The notes beneath the pieces are model-generated. The model saw only the letters and a list, made by a program, of their open reading frames with translations, did no database searches and had not been told where the DNA came from. A DNA stretch of 64,000 nt, taken from an uncultured Flavobacteriales bacterium. Lineage in GTDB: Bacteria > Bacteroidota > Bacteroidia > Flavobacteriales > Crocinitomicaceae. The stretch is taken from assembly GCA_946479285.1 (NCBI GenBank), contig CAMLFH010000016.1:23089-87088 (forward strand). The letters run 5' to 3'. The position numbers and the translations under genes were made by a program. Positions within the stretch are counted from its first letter, which is position 1. Each line of letters opens with the position of its first letter. Below, piece after piece: positions 10,452 through 21,600 of this stretch.

Positions 10452-12248
10452 ATGACCCTTATGAAAAGAATTTGGCTTTTATTTATTGTTATTAGCTGCA
10501 GCTTTTGTTATTCCCAGTCAGTTACAACCGTGACTCTTGCGACTACAGAAGATTCCTATACCTTTTCGGGAGCCCCAACGGGTATTTATTATACAAGTCC
10601 TACTAATTCGGTTTATGTGGATGCATCGTTAAATTATTACCGGTCATTTTACAAATTTGATTTAAGTTCGATTCCCCTCAATTCGGTAATTGTCACCGGT
10701 CAGCTTATGTTAACGGAGGATGGTACCGAAAATGTGGGCGTGGTCAATTCTACTGAATTGTATGTGGATGCATGCAACTCCAGCTGGGACCAAACCACTT
10801 TGAATCACAACTCGGGGATCCAGAATAATCCAGTTCTGCCGACGGTAAGCATATCAAATCACCCGGGATGGTATCGGCAGATTGAATTAAAGGAGCATGT
10901 TCAGGCGATGGTTGATGATCGGGTACCTAATTATGGTTGGCGTATGAGACGAAATCCCGAGAATGTAGCCAGCTTAATTACCAAATACAGATCTAAAGAA
11001 TCTACAGCGAATAATAATTTCAAGCCTTTCTTATACGTTCAGTATTACCGAAGAGCTATTGTATCAGCAGCTGCCGTTGTTCACGCTTCAGGCGGATCTT
11101 CAAATGGTTCGGTTTCCCCCACAATTCTTTATGGTTCTTCCCCCACAAGAAGTTATCAGTGGTATAATTCGCTGGGAGCACAAATTTCCGGTGCCACGTC
11201 ATTAAATCTGATCAACCAGCCTTATGGTTGGTATGGATTAAAATCCTGGGGTACCACAGCGGGAGACACATTGTTCCAAGGCTTTTTGATTGGCAGCAAA
11301 TGTGAAACGGTAGATATTTTATTTAATCCAGGCGCTGATTACGTAGATGATGCTTCTATCAACAATCACACCACAGGATCGGGTCTTGGGCTTTACGATC
11401 GGAAACAGATAAACTCAGCCTCGACTACGTTGAATTCCACGGAACAGTGGACTAGTGGAACCTGGTTTAATCGTTCAAGTTTCCTTCGTTTTAAGTTATG
11501 GGTTGATCCGTCACTGGCAATTAACGTTGCTAATATGACTATGTATGGTTCAGGTCACTATCCGCTTCACCGTCCGAACGATTCAAAGTTATCCCTGATT
11601 GAAGAAGACTGGATTGAAACTGGCATATCATTTTCCAACCGCCCGGCAGTTAGTTCCACCGAATTTATTTCGATTCCGAATATACCAACCGGTAATGGTA
11701 ACTTTGTTACTGATGTGAGTGGTTATTTCAATTTCTGGAAGACGAATAATCTATTGAATCATGGTTGGGATTTAAGCTTAGCCACCTTTCTGAATCCGAT
11801 TGTTTCAGGTGGTACCTATACAAGACACTCATATGAATCCTCGGACGGTATTAATAAGCCAAGTATTGCCTTCAAGGTTACTTTGTTGGACAACACCTGT
11901 GATTTCACTTCTTACTCGCGTTTTAGTGATGTCTTGGATGGGTCATTTGTCCGTACAATTCAAGGGAAACTTAAAATCCAGCTGAATGAGGATTACGACC
12001 AAAAGGCTGGCCGCTTTGTGAAGTTAACGCTTTATGATGCATCGAACAATCAGATTAAGGCCGGTATTAATCACGACGGTTCCATTGTCGGTCCTGCGTT
12101 GCTTCCGGCTAAACTGCTTGAGTTTGATTACAATCAACACATTTTAGACCTGAACAGCTATGCTTTAGTTGTCGGGAATACCTATATTCTTGAACTTACG
12201 AATAGTAAGAGTGAAAAAACCTATATCAAATTTAAATATTACAACTAA
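10452..12248 (+). CDS. Secreted DNRLRE-domain protein
   Basis: Two DNRLRE-type modules are visible. The first (about residues 20-195) contains YRSFYKFDLSSIP, GQLMLTEDG, SWDQTTLNHN and a terminal YVQYYRR. The second (about 280-480) contains SSFLRFKLWVDPS and EEDWIETGISFSNRP. A short Ig-like insert (PTRSYQWYNSLGAQ) lies between. The signal peptide is MKRIWLLFIVISCSFCYSQS; the ATG at 10452 and the one at 10461 are both possible, whereas the longer frame from 10413 overlaps the upstream gene and would bury the signal. DNRLRE modules are carbohydrate- or wall-associated beta-sandwiches in many secreted proteins. The SpvB-like gene begins 12 bases after the stop, so co-transcription is likely. No T9SS tail is evident; the end (TYIKFKYYN) looks like a closing beta strand. 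Confidence 0.75.
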   Translation: MTLMKRIWLLFIVISCSFCYSQSVTTVTLATTEDSYTFSGAPTGIYYTSPTNSVYVDASLNYYRSFYKFDLSSIPLNSVIVTGQLMLTEDGTENVGVVNSTELYVDACNSSWDQTTLNHNSGIQNNPVLPTVSISNHPGWYRQIELKEHVQAMVDDRVPNYGWRMRRNPENVASLITKYRSKESTANNNFKPFLYVQYYRRAIVSAAAVVHASGGSSNGSVSPTILYGSSPTRSYQWYNSLGAQISGATSLNLINQPYGWYGLKSWGTTAGDTLFQGFLIGSKCETVDILFNPGADYVDDASINNHTTGSGLGLYDRKQINSASTTLNSTEQWTSGTWFNRSSFLRFKLWVDPSLAINVANMTMYGSGHYPLHRPNDSKLSLIEEDWIETGISFSNRPAVSSTEFISIPNIPTGNGNFVTDVSGYFNFWKTNNLLNHGWDLSLATFLNPIVSGGTYTRHSYESSDGINKPSIAFKVTLLDNTCDFTSYSRFSDVLDGSFVRTIQGKLKIQLNEDYDQKAGRFVKLTLYDASNNQIKAGINHDGSIVGPALLPAKLLEFDYNQHILDLNSYALVVGNTYILELTNSKSEKTYIKFKYYN

Positions 12249-12259
12249 TAGCCTGATCT

Positions 12260-15200
12260 ATGTTCATCAATCGCAAAAAATCTGTTTTGAGAAATATCAG
12301 CATGTTACTCCTTGTCGGTATTGTTTCTCAAATTTCAGCTCCAGTTGTTTATGCAGCAGAGTTAAAAGTAAGAGGTTACGCTTATTCAGAGTCTCGTGGG
12401 GTTTCTGGTAATGAGTTTTTAAAGACCCTATACGGGGCTTTGGAGAAGCTTTATTCGGGGATGAAAGATCCTTTGTCTGAGCAAGTACAAACGGAAGTTG
12501 TTTCCATGAATAGCCTGCCATCGGATGAAGGAACTGCTTCTGCAGTGATTCCGGAACAGGCAGAATCCATGAAATTGCAAAAAACTTTAGGTGGTCCAGG
12601 GCAGAGTGAATCTTCCGGATTTTCGTTAGGATCTACAGATGGAATGGTTGATAAATTCAGCGGGGATTTCAATCAGTCGATTCCATTAATGGATGTAGAA
12701 GGATTTCCATTGGTTTTATCTTATACGTCCAATGTAATCATGAATTCAGAAGCTTCGTGGGTTGGACTGGGATGGGATTTGAATCTGGGAGCAGTATCAA
12801 GAGATATGCGCGGAATACCGGATGAATTCAATGGTACGGATATGATCCGTAAAAAAGAAAATCAACTTAGTGAGGACTTAAAAGGGAATAAGAACGGTGG
12901 TTATTTAGCCATGTCTTATTCTTTTGGTACATCAGATAATAAAGGAGTGATGTTTACTCCCTCCCTTCAGCTTACATACTTGTCAGGTAAATATACAAGT
13001 AACTTACTCGGTTTGGGTCACACCCGTGATTTCGGTTTGGAAATACGCTTTGATCTAAGTACGGACCAGGAATTAATCAAAGGCTCACCCACTGAAAAAG
13101 GGGGAGTGTTCGGTTTGAATTTCGGATTGGGTTATACTAAGGATAGTAAGCGAGGGTCCGGATTGAATACGAGCTATGGAGCCGGTTTTGGATTTGCAAA
13201 ATCGGGTAATAACGTTGGAGCAAATATGAGTTTCGGTATCAACTCTAATTCCAGAGAGGGATTAACAGATTGGACCACTGGATTTAATTTAGGAGGAAAG
13301 CTGAACTCACATTCAGCATCCATTTCACATGTAGCATCGGCACCTTATGGCACTCAAACGGTTATTCCGGGTATATCCATGGGAAATACGTCGAGTAGTT
13401 TTCAATTCAATTTTGATGCTTTTGTTGCTGTTTCAGCCGGAATAACTGTTCAGGCAGGTTATTTAGGTCAGAAATACAACAATAAAAGTTCGGTAGATTA
13501 TAACGGCACAGAATACCAGCAGCCTGCATTGGGTTATCTTCATAATGGAAAACGTTACAGTTTTCCAAGCGGTTCGATGGTATTGATGGATTATCAGCGT
13601 ACAAATGATCAGGAATATTCCGAAGAGATGAAACATTTGCCTGGTTCTTTTCAAACCTTTGATTTGTTCTATTACAGCTCTCCAACTCAACAGGGCTCTT
13701 TCCGTGCCAACCGGACAGATTTTGGAACTTATTTTGATCCTGCTGTAATTTCACAACACAATAGTCTATCGGATGCGGAATTGTCTGAGTTTTATGAGAA
13801 AATACCCGATATCCTAGCCGATATTTTAGGAACTGTCCTCTCGCCTGATGTGGTGAATTTGAGTATTGGGGTCTTGTGGAAGAACGGGCTTAAAATTCAA
13901 ATTGGTTTAGGATTGGGTAAGCAGGAGGTGGAAACAGAGTATAATACCGATTGGGATCACGGGACTAATGCAGCATTGCTAAAGTTTACCGCTCAAAATC
14001 AGGGAAATTCATTTGACAATACGACCTATTTCAAGACTTTGGGAGAATCCACTCCAACTGAAATGGGAGCCTGGTCTTATATGGGTGGAAACAGTCTTTC
14101 CTCTTTTAATGTTGCCGAGGCCGGGAAATCGATCAATGTTGGGGCCGATCTGAATGGCACTCCTGTAGTCAGTAATACTTTGAATTCCTTGAATAAAAAA
14201 CCGATAAGAGCTACGGCAATCAATCCTATCACTGCAAGTTCCAGCGTGACTTCCATTCAGAACTATCCATCGACGGTTAATATCGCTCATAATTCACTTC
14301 CACGCATATCAGGTTACAAAAAAGCAAATCATATTTCGGAAGTTGAGATCATCGATGAATCTGGTGTGAAGAATGTTTACGGAGTTCCGGCTTATAATAA
14401 AAGCTATTCAGAAGTTTCTTTCTCAAGCGGCGGATTATCTACCTCCGGAAATGTGGTAAGTTATAATTCCAGTGGGGCTTTTGCTGATAATTCCACTGGA
14501 AACACACGTGGGAGGTCTAACTATTACAACAAAACAACGATGCCTGCATTCGCTCATTCGTTCCTGCTGACCCAGGTGCTTGGCCCGGATTACGTTGACA
14601 GAACCAGTGACGGACCTAGTTTGGATGATGTTGGAAGCTATCATAAGATCAATTACAGGCAGATCACGGACAGTTATAAATGGCGAATTCCTGTGAGTGG
14701 ATCGGTATCCGCTGGCTCCACTCCGATAGCTTATCACAATCCCGGATTTTTGGGAACCAACCTGGATGATGTAGGTAATTATTCATTCGGAGAAAAGGAA
14801 TTGTGGTACGCACATAGTGTTGAAGGAAAAAACTTAATTGCCGTATTTATTTTAAGTGATCGTAAAGACGGTCACCAGGCAGATGAGAACGGGCTAATAA
14901 ATCCTTCAAACGCATCATTGAAGAAGTTACAAAAGTTGGATAAGATCATCTTATATAACCGCAATGATTTTCTCAACAATGGCAATAATGCAACAGCTTT
15001 ACAAACCGTGTTGTTTGAGTACAATTACTCTCTTTGTTTAAATAACCCATCCAACCAGGAAACGTATGGTGGAAACTCAGCGGAATCTGGTAAGTTGACC
15101 TTAAAAAAAATCCGTATAATGGGAGGTAAGTCCCAGGAAGGAGCCCTGAGCAGTTATGATTTTGATTATTCGGAATACAATCCGAGTTTTAGTTACCAGA

Positions 15201-18200
15201 ACGTTGATGGCTGGGGCTGTTATCAGTTGAATAATGCTGCGCTTCCAAATGATCTTTATCCTTATACCCATAATAAATACAGTGATCCTGAAGTTGAATC
15301 TGTAGAGCGGGGTTCTTCCTGGAAACTGAAAAAAGTACATCTTCCAACGGGAGGTAGCCTTACCATTTCTTATGATAGTGATCATTATTCCTATGTTCAG
15401 GAAAAGCGTGCCATGCGTCATTTTACAATGGAGGGCATGATGACCGAACAAGAATTGTATCCCTTATTAGGTTCAGGTTCCTGGAATGGGGCTTCGGGGC
15501 TGTCAGATGAATTCAGAAAGTTAATCGGAAATATGGTTCAATACAGAAACGTGATTGTTTTTAAGCTGGACCGACCTTTGGCTTCAGGTCTTGCCCAAAC
15601 GGATGCAGATGACCTGATCCGTGACCAATATTTTAAAGATCCTTATAATGGCACTCAATTAACAGAATTGTTTATCAAAGCGAAAGTGTTGATTAAACCG
15701 GGAGTGGAAGAGCTGATCCCGATGTTTGTTCCGCTTGACAATCAGAATAATGTATTTGGAGCCATGCCGGCGGGTGTTGACGGAACCAGACAGTATGGTT
15801 ACGCGGTCTTGGAGTTATACGATGTTTCAGAGATGGAATCCAATGATAAAAGAGCCAAAAAATGGTCAGATCACGGAACTTTGATCCATCCCATTCAGCG
15901 TATTGCATTGGATTATGCCCGTCAAAATCTTCCGGATAAGATCTATGGAGCTTGTGCTACGTGTGATTCGGATATTGATGCCAATATCGATAAACGGGTC
16001 TTGTTTGGTACATTGATTTATAAGTACATGATTGAGGATGCGAATTATGCAGGTAAGCTATACCCTTCCAAGTCTTTGGTTAAGCTGTATGAAGCGGATG
16101 ATAGAAAGTTGGGCGGAAATGCCTGTGTAACCAATATTACCTATTCCGATAACTGGAATGCGATTTCGGAGGAGTATGAAAGTATTTATTCCTGGGACTA
16201 TGCTTATGGAGGAAGCAGAAGACAGGGAAAAAGTAATGGTGTAGCCACGTTTGAGCCAATGAAAATTATGGATGAAAATGTCCATTATTACTGGGATACT
16301 TATGTCAACGAGCGCAAGAAGTTTGTAGACGAGAACAAATTCCATCCCCGTCCGATATTTTCGACACTTTATCCAACTGCTAGTGTGGGTTATTCGGAAG
16401 TAGTAGTAACATTTAGCGGACAAACCAGTAAAGGGAAGTCAGTTGCTAAATTTCACACTTATAAAGAACATGAGTACAGCACATTTGAGGATGCAACCGA
16501 ATTGGGTGAGGGCCATCACGCCAAATACACCAATAAAAAGAGTATTACGAAATTTTTAGGAGCAAAGGGCCTTGATTTTTTTGGATTCACAGAAGGTTTT
16601 CTGGTTCTCACCAATGATTTTCATGGTAAACCAATTGAATCCTCCACGTATGATGGCGACGGATATTTGCAAGCTTCTACCAAGTATACTTATTATGGGA
16701 AGTATGAAACAATCCCGATGCTTGATAGAAAGGGAGATTTAGCGAACTACCGAACTTCAGTAGAGTATGATATCCATACGGAGCAACGGGCAGTGGAGAA
16801 TTTTTCCAGTTTCCATATTGGAGGTCTGGGTGTAGGGATTACGATTATTCCTCCATCTGTTTCATTTTCTCCATATTATACATGGAACAACAGCGACCGG
16901 GCATTTTACTCGTACTCTCTTGTAAAACATTTGAATTATTACGCGCGTGTAAAAAGTGTTGAGACCACGTATATGAACTCTCATAATGTGGCTGAGAACC
17001 AGATTTATGATAAATATTCGGGAGCAGTCATTGCTTCGAGTTTTGAGGACGAGTTCAATGACCGTCTTTACCAGTTCTCATATCCATCACACTGGTATCA
17101 TTCAGGATTAAGAGAAATAAGCAATGCCACTACCATTACAAGTTATACGGGCAGTCTTTCAGCAAACACCTTTACGACCATTGGAATTAATGACCTGGAA
17201 GAATTGTTTGCACCGGGAGATGCTGTAGTGCTGGCCAATGTAGCAACTCCGTTAATCACCATGGATGCAGTGATAATGTCTACCAGCAAAACTGTAGTGA
17301 AATTGATTACTCCTTCAGGAACAGCTTTTTCTGCAACGAGCGGAACTTATACTATACGGTTGGCCAGAACAAACAGAACTAACCGCTTATCTGAAACGAT
17401 TCAGAATGTGGTCACCAAAAAAGCGATTTCTATTATTCCAACCACCTCTTTTGTTTTCCCGGTTTCTGAAATATTAAATGCTTCTGCAATTACTTATAGA
17501 GATAAGCACAATGTAAGATGTGGAACACCTCCGGTAGATAAAGAATTAAATAACCAGGTGGCGCTTTCCTCTACGATCAATCCGTTCAAGTTCGGTGTTA
17601 TCGGGGATTTAATTTTGGATTCCAGATTGGCATGGCAAAGTGAGCGAATCAACAATTCACATCCTCATGGAATTCGTTTTGATGGTGCTTATTCGGATTA
17701 CACTCCGTATTACTCCCTGGATGCGGTAACTAAAAAATGGACTGTATTGGCGAGCCTTCAAAAATGGCGCCGGATGGGCGAAAACCGATTGACAAATGAA
17801 TATGGGGTTCCCCAGGAAGGAGTTGATCAGTTGAACATTCCCTTTGCAATGATGCTCGGATATAGCAATAAGCTGGAATTAATGCCTGTTGCTACAGCAG
17901 TTAATGCGTACAAACAGGATATCGGTTTTGATGGTTTTGAGGATTATGGTTACTATCAATTAGGTGGACCGGTCGTTGATGTAGCAAATTATCATTTCAG
18001 CTTTTTATCTGCATTAAATGCGAATGTGATTCAGAGTACTGAACAAAAACACAGTGGGTTGTACTCCTTAAGGATCAATGGTGGGGCAAATGCTGTTTTG
18101 TCTAAAAAGATTTCTCCATCGTGTAATGCCCAGCCCAATGGATTGGTCAATGATGTGTTTGTTGTAAACAGCTGTGTTTGTATCCCTCCATTCAAACCTA

Positions 18201-18649
18201 CTCCCGGTAAGGAATATATTGTTGGCGGATGGTTGAAAAAGGGTACCTCTTCAGGTCAAATAGTTGTGAATATTACAGGTGGAGGTACACCGATCATGGT
18301 GACAATTTTGCCTACAGCTAAGGAAATCGACGGATGGATACGGATGGAATCTGTTCCATTCAACATCCCTTCCGGGTATTCTGATATTTCGATTTCTCTT
18401 AGCAATACAGGCTCTTCCGCAATTTACTTTGATGATATCCGGGTGCATCCGTTCCTGGCAAGCATGACAACTGTAGTTTATGACCCGGTAACACTCTTAC
18501 CTCTTGCGACACACGATGGGTATAATTATACCACTTTCTATAATTACGACGAGAACCTGGAATTGGTTCGTGTCAAAGTTGAAACGGAAGAAGGTATCAA
18601 AACAATAACGGAAACGGAGCAGGGAGGAAAACTGAAATTTAACGACTAA
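12260..18649 (+). CDS. SpvB/TcB-like giant secreted protein, partner of the downstream RHS protein
   Basis: This 2129-aa product starts with a basic N-terminus and hydrophobic signal (VLRNISMLLLVGIVSQIS, ending VVYAAE). Residues about 110-190 carry the family hallmark: GGPGQSESSGFSLGS, VDKFSGDFNQSIPL, FPLVLSYTSNV and SWVGLGWDLNLGAVSR, resembling the SpvB/TcaC N-terminal domain. Long beta-rich stretches follow. Near the C-terminus is a jelly-roll carbohydrate-binding-like module (about 1920-2070: YSLRINGG, KEYIVGGWLKK, IYFDDIRVHPF) and a closing YD-like block (VVYDPVTLLPL, TTFYNYDENLELVRVKVETEEG). The RHS gene starts 22 bases downstream. By analogy with Tc toxins, this protein and the RHS protein could form a hollow shell around the RHS tip; that is inference. 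The export route is unclear beyond the signal peptide. Confidence 0.78.
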   Translation: MFINRKKSVLRNISMLLLVGIVSQISAPVVYAAELKVRGYAYSESRGVSGNEFLKTLYGALEKLYSGMKDPLSEQVQTEVVSMNSLPSDEGTASAVIPEQAESMKLQKTLGGPGQSESSGFSLGSTDGMVDKFSGDFNQSIPLMDVEGFPLVLSYTSNVIMNSEASWVGLGWDLNLGAVSRDMRGIPDEFNGTDMIRKKENQLSEDLKGNKNGGYLAMSYSFGTSDNKGVMFTPSLQLTYLSGKYTSNLLGLGHTRDFGLEIRFDLSTDQELIKGSPTEKGGVFGLNFGLGYTKDSKRGSGLNTSYGAGFGFAKSGNNVGANMSFGINSNSREGLTDWTTGFNLGGKLNSHSASISHVASAPYGTQTVIPGISMGNTSSSFQFNFDAFVAVSAGITVQAGYLGQKYNNKSSVDYNGTEYQQPALGYLHNGKRYSFPSGSMVLMDYQRTNDQEYSEEMKHLPGSFQTFDLFYYSSPTQQGSFRANRTDFGTYFDPAVISQHNSLSDAELSEFYEKIPDILADILGTVLSPDVVNLSIGVLWKNGLKIQIGLGLGKQEVETEYNTDWDHGTNAALLKFTAQNQGNSFDNTTYFKTLGESTPTEMGAWSYMGGNSLSSFNVAEAGKSINVGADLNGTPVVSNTLNSLNKKPIRATAINPITASSSVTSIQNYPSTVNIAHNSLPRISGYKKANHISEVEIIDESGVKNVYGVPAYNKSYSEVSFSSGGLSTSGNVVSYNSSGAFADNSTGNTRGRSNYYNKTTMPAFAHSFLLTQVLGPDYVDRTSDGPSLDDVGSYHKINYRQITDSYKWRIPVSGSVSAGSTPIAYHNPGFLGTNLDDVGNYSFGEKELWYAHSVEGKNLIAVFILSDRKDGHQADENGLINPSNASLKKLQKLDKIILYNRNDFLNNGNNATALQTVLFEYNYSLCLNNPSNQETYGGNSAESGKLTLKKIRIMGGKSQEGALSSYDFDYSEYNPSFSYQNVDGWGCYQLNNAALPNDLYPYTHNKYSDPEVESVERGSSWKLKKVHLPTGGSLTISYDSDHYSYVQEKRAMRHFTMEGMMTEQELYPLLGSGSWNGASGLSDEFRKLIGNMVQYRNVIVFKLDRPLASGLAQTDADDLIRDQYFKDPYNGTQLTELFIKAKVLIKPGVEELIPMFVPLDNQNNVFGAMPAGVDGTRQYGYAVLELYDVSEMESNDKRAKKWSDHGTLIHPIQRIALDYARQNLPDKIYGACATCDSDIDANIDKRVLFGTLIYKYMIEDANYAGKLYPSKSLVKLYEADDRKLGGNACVTNITYSDNWNAISEEYESIYSWDYAYGGSRRQGKSNGVATFEPMKIMDENVHYYWDTYVNERKKFVDENKFHPRPIFSTLYPTASVGYSEVVVTFSGQTSKGKSVAKFHTYKEHEYSTFEDATELGEGHHAKYTNKKSITKFLGAKGLDFFGFTEGFLVLTNDFHGKPIESSTYDGDGYLQASTKYTYYGKYETIPMLDRKGDLANYRTSVEYDIHTEQRAVENFSSFHIGGLGVGITIIPPSVSFSPYYTWNNSDRAFYSYSLVKHLNYYARVKSVETTYMNSHNVAENQIYDKYSGAVIASSFEDEFNDRLYQFSYPSHWYHSGLREISNATTITSYTGSLSANTFTTIGINDLEELFAPGDAVVLANVATPLITMDAVIMSTSKTVVKLITPSGTAFSATSGTYTIRLARTNRTNRLSETIQNVVTKKAISIIPTTSFVFPVSEILNASAITYRDKHNVRCGTPPVDKELNNQVALSSTINPFKFGVIGDLILDSRLAWQSERINNSHPHGIRFDGAYSDYTPYYSLDAVTKKWTVLASLQKWRRMGENRLTNEYGVPQEGVDQLNIPFAMMLGYSNKLELMPVATAVNAYKQDIGFDGFEDYGYYQLGGPVVDVANYHFSFLSALNANVIQSTEQKHSGLYSLRINGGANAVLSKKISPSCNAQPNGLVNDVFVVNSCVCIPPFKPTPGKEYIVGGWLKKGTSSGQIVVNITGGGTPIMVTILPTAKEIDGWIRMESVPFNIPSGYSDISISLSNTGSSAIYFDDIRVHPFLASMTTVVYDPVTLLPLATHDGYNYTTFYNYDENLELVRVKVETEEGIKTITETEQGGKLKFND

Positions 18650-18670
18650 CACTTAATCAACCAGATCAAT

Positions 18671-21600
18671 ATGAAAACGTGTTTATTAATGCTATTAATA
18701 GCCTTTTTTTCGCTGAGCTTCGTGTTCGGCGGGCAGGAGAGTTATGTGAACCGCCTGGAAGGGAATTCGTTTGTTGTCAATGGAACTTACAGTACGTATG
18801 ATTCTCATTATTGGGACATGCTTAATACTGCCAATTGGCATACATTGTTCACAAACCAAAAAGTATCCAACTATGTACGTTTGGGAGTCAGATCTGACTT
18901 CGTTCAAACGGCTTCGTTTACCGCCACTGTTCAGGTTCAGATCGATTATCAAACCTGGAGTTCAAGCGGTTTGTATACACCCGGGAGTACCACTCAAACC
19001 CTTACGGTGATCCACGATGTCAATGGGAATACGACGATTTCAGACTTGAATACATACATATTTTCCAATGCACACTTTGTGAAGGTGAAAATATTGTCCA
19101 TGTCGGGAAGTAGTTTCTATAACAAGGAGTATATTTACCTGGAAACGGGAATTAATGTAGAGCGTTATTATGCATTTAATAATCAAACAGCTATAACTTC
19201 CGCTATTAGTACGGTTGCTTCGAATGATCTTCAAATTACCTGGAATGTAGTTCCGGGTGCAGAATTCTATGAGCTTGAATATGTCCATGTCAATAAATAC
19301 ACCTTGACCAATGGGGTTTATATTCCTGCAAATCAGCTGAACTATAATTTTTACCTGAATTCTACACGTGTAGATGTTACGAATACCTACTACAAGCTTC
19401 CCAAGATTTTTGACAAAGGATACTTCCTGTACCGAATACGTGCTGTCGGAAAAAAAGGATCTAACTTTTCCGAAAGAGATAACGGGGTTTGGAATGTGAT
19501 TGAAAGTGGAACCGTTGCAGGGTTAATTTCTTCATACCCTAACAATTACCTGGATATAAATACGGAGTATGATGCCCAAATGAATTGGTCTCATCAAGTT
19601 CGTTTTAGTGAAGGGAGCAAGCGCATGGAAACAGTTTTATTCAGTGATGGAATAGGAAAAGGAAGGCAGCAGGTAGGATTGAATCAGGAGAATGGCCAGG
19701 TGGTTGTATCGAATTTTTATTATGACGAATTAGGAAGATTGGCTATTAATTCCTTACCTACACCTGTTTCAAATGATTATTTAAGGCACTTTAAAGATTT
19801 CAACAGAGCTAACCTGACTGATCCGGATGAGGGGCTTTATCCAAGTTATAAATCAAAATATTTCAATGCTTTGGCTACTGGGTGTCCACCTACTTCTATA
19901 GGTTTTGCACCAACCAGTGGGTCCGGGAGATATTATTCGACTTCTAATACGAACCAGGATGGCTCCAATAAAATGACCCCTGATGCGGAAACGTTTCCTT
20001 TTTCCCGTATTACGTATCTGAACGATTTAACAGAAAGGATAAGTCGCGTTAGCTCAGCAGGAACAAATGTGAGAATGGGAAGCGGGAAAGAAACCAAATT
20101 TGTTTATGAGTCGCCTTTGCAGGAAGAATTAAATAAATTATTCGGTGTGGAGGTCGGAGATAAAGACAATTACCAAAAAGTGACGACGATTGATCCGAAT
20201 GGCCAGGTTTTTATTCGGTATCTGGACATGTCGGGTAGAGTCATAGCATCGTACCTTGAGGGTGAGTGTCCTGCAAATGTGAATCCATTGGATGACAATG
20301 TGATTGTTTTGGACAGTTACCAAATTCTATCACTAGGTGGGCCTCAGACTTCTGATTATACACTTCCTTCTGCACAAGTCGATTTCACCAAATTCATTGC
20401 GAGTGCCGGGGATTATACTTTTGAGTATGGATTTACCCCAAGTCAATATCAAAGTGCTTGTTTACCATCCGGGATCTGTTTTGATTGTGTATATGATTTA
20501 GAGATCGAGATTTTAGATGAGTGTTCCAATGTGGTGTATGAACATACAGCACTAATTCCGGGTGGTGAGTTTGATTTGTTGTGCAATGGGGGTGGATTTG
20601 ATGATCTGTCAATCACCCTTCCTTTAACTCAGCAGACATACCGAATTAAGAAAAAACTAACGGTAAACCAGGCTTCTATCGATGAATACTGGTGTCTGTA
20701 CCTGGAAAATAATACATGTCTTGAGCCCTTGAGCAGTTTTTTCAATACAGCTTATGTGAATGAACCGTTTGAAAATTGTGAACCGGTGGTCCCGGAAGAG
20801 AATGATTCGGTTGGGCCGTGTGACAATTTTAAGGACGCTATGCTTTCCGATTTACGTCCTGGAGGTCAATATGCGAAATACATACTTACGGGCGGAGTTT
20901 ACACAGCTCCTGATGTATGGTCGATTTTGAATCCGGCTTCATCCAACGCTTATACAGGAACGATAGATTGGCAAAATCCACCTTCTCCCTACCTGAATGA
21001 ACTGGGTGTTAACGTAACTTCAACAGTTACAACCCAGGGATTGAGTTATTTCGTCACCAACTTCCGGGATGAATGGGCTGAATTGTTTTTACCTTATCAT
21101 CCGGAGTATTGTCATTTGCAGTACTGCCTTTCAAACGGTGCTTCCCAAAGCTATGATGCTGCCATGATGGATATTATAGAGTACGATTTAGCAATAGATG
21201 GGAATTACTTTGAACCGATCGTGGAAGTGACCGGGAATGGTTCGGCACGATCTACTTGTAAAACTTTTCAAACAGACCTTGAAACGCACACGGCTGCTTT
21301 AGACCCTTTCTTTTCAAACCCTGCCAATGCCACCTATAAAACCCAGATAGCTGCAGCCATGCAGAATTACATTACAATTGACGGATCAACATGGGGAGGG
21401 TCAAATATGACGCTTTCAATCTGGCAATATGTGATGTATGTAGTCAACGATTGCGGCCCGAATGTTAATCCGCTTACTTGTATCGATAAATGTGATCCCT
21501 GTAAAAATGACAAAATCTGGCTTACTTTCCGGGACCTGTACATGGATTTGAAAACGAAATACGTCATGCTGGCACAGCAGGCATATGCGCATACGAATTG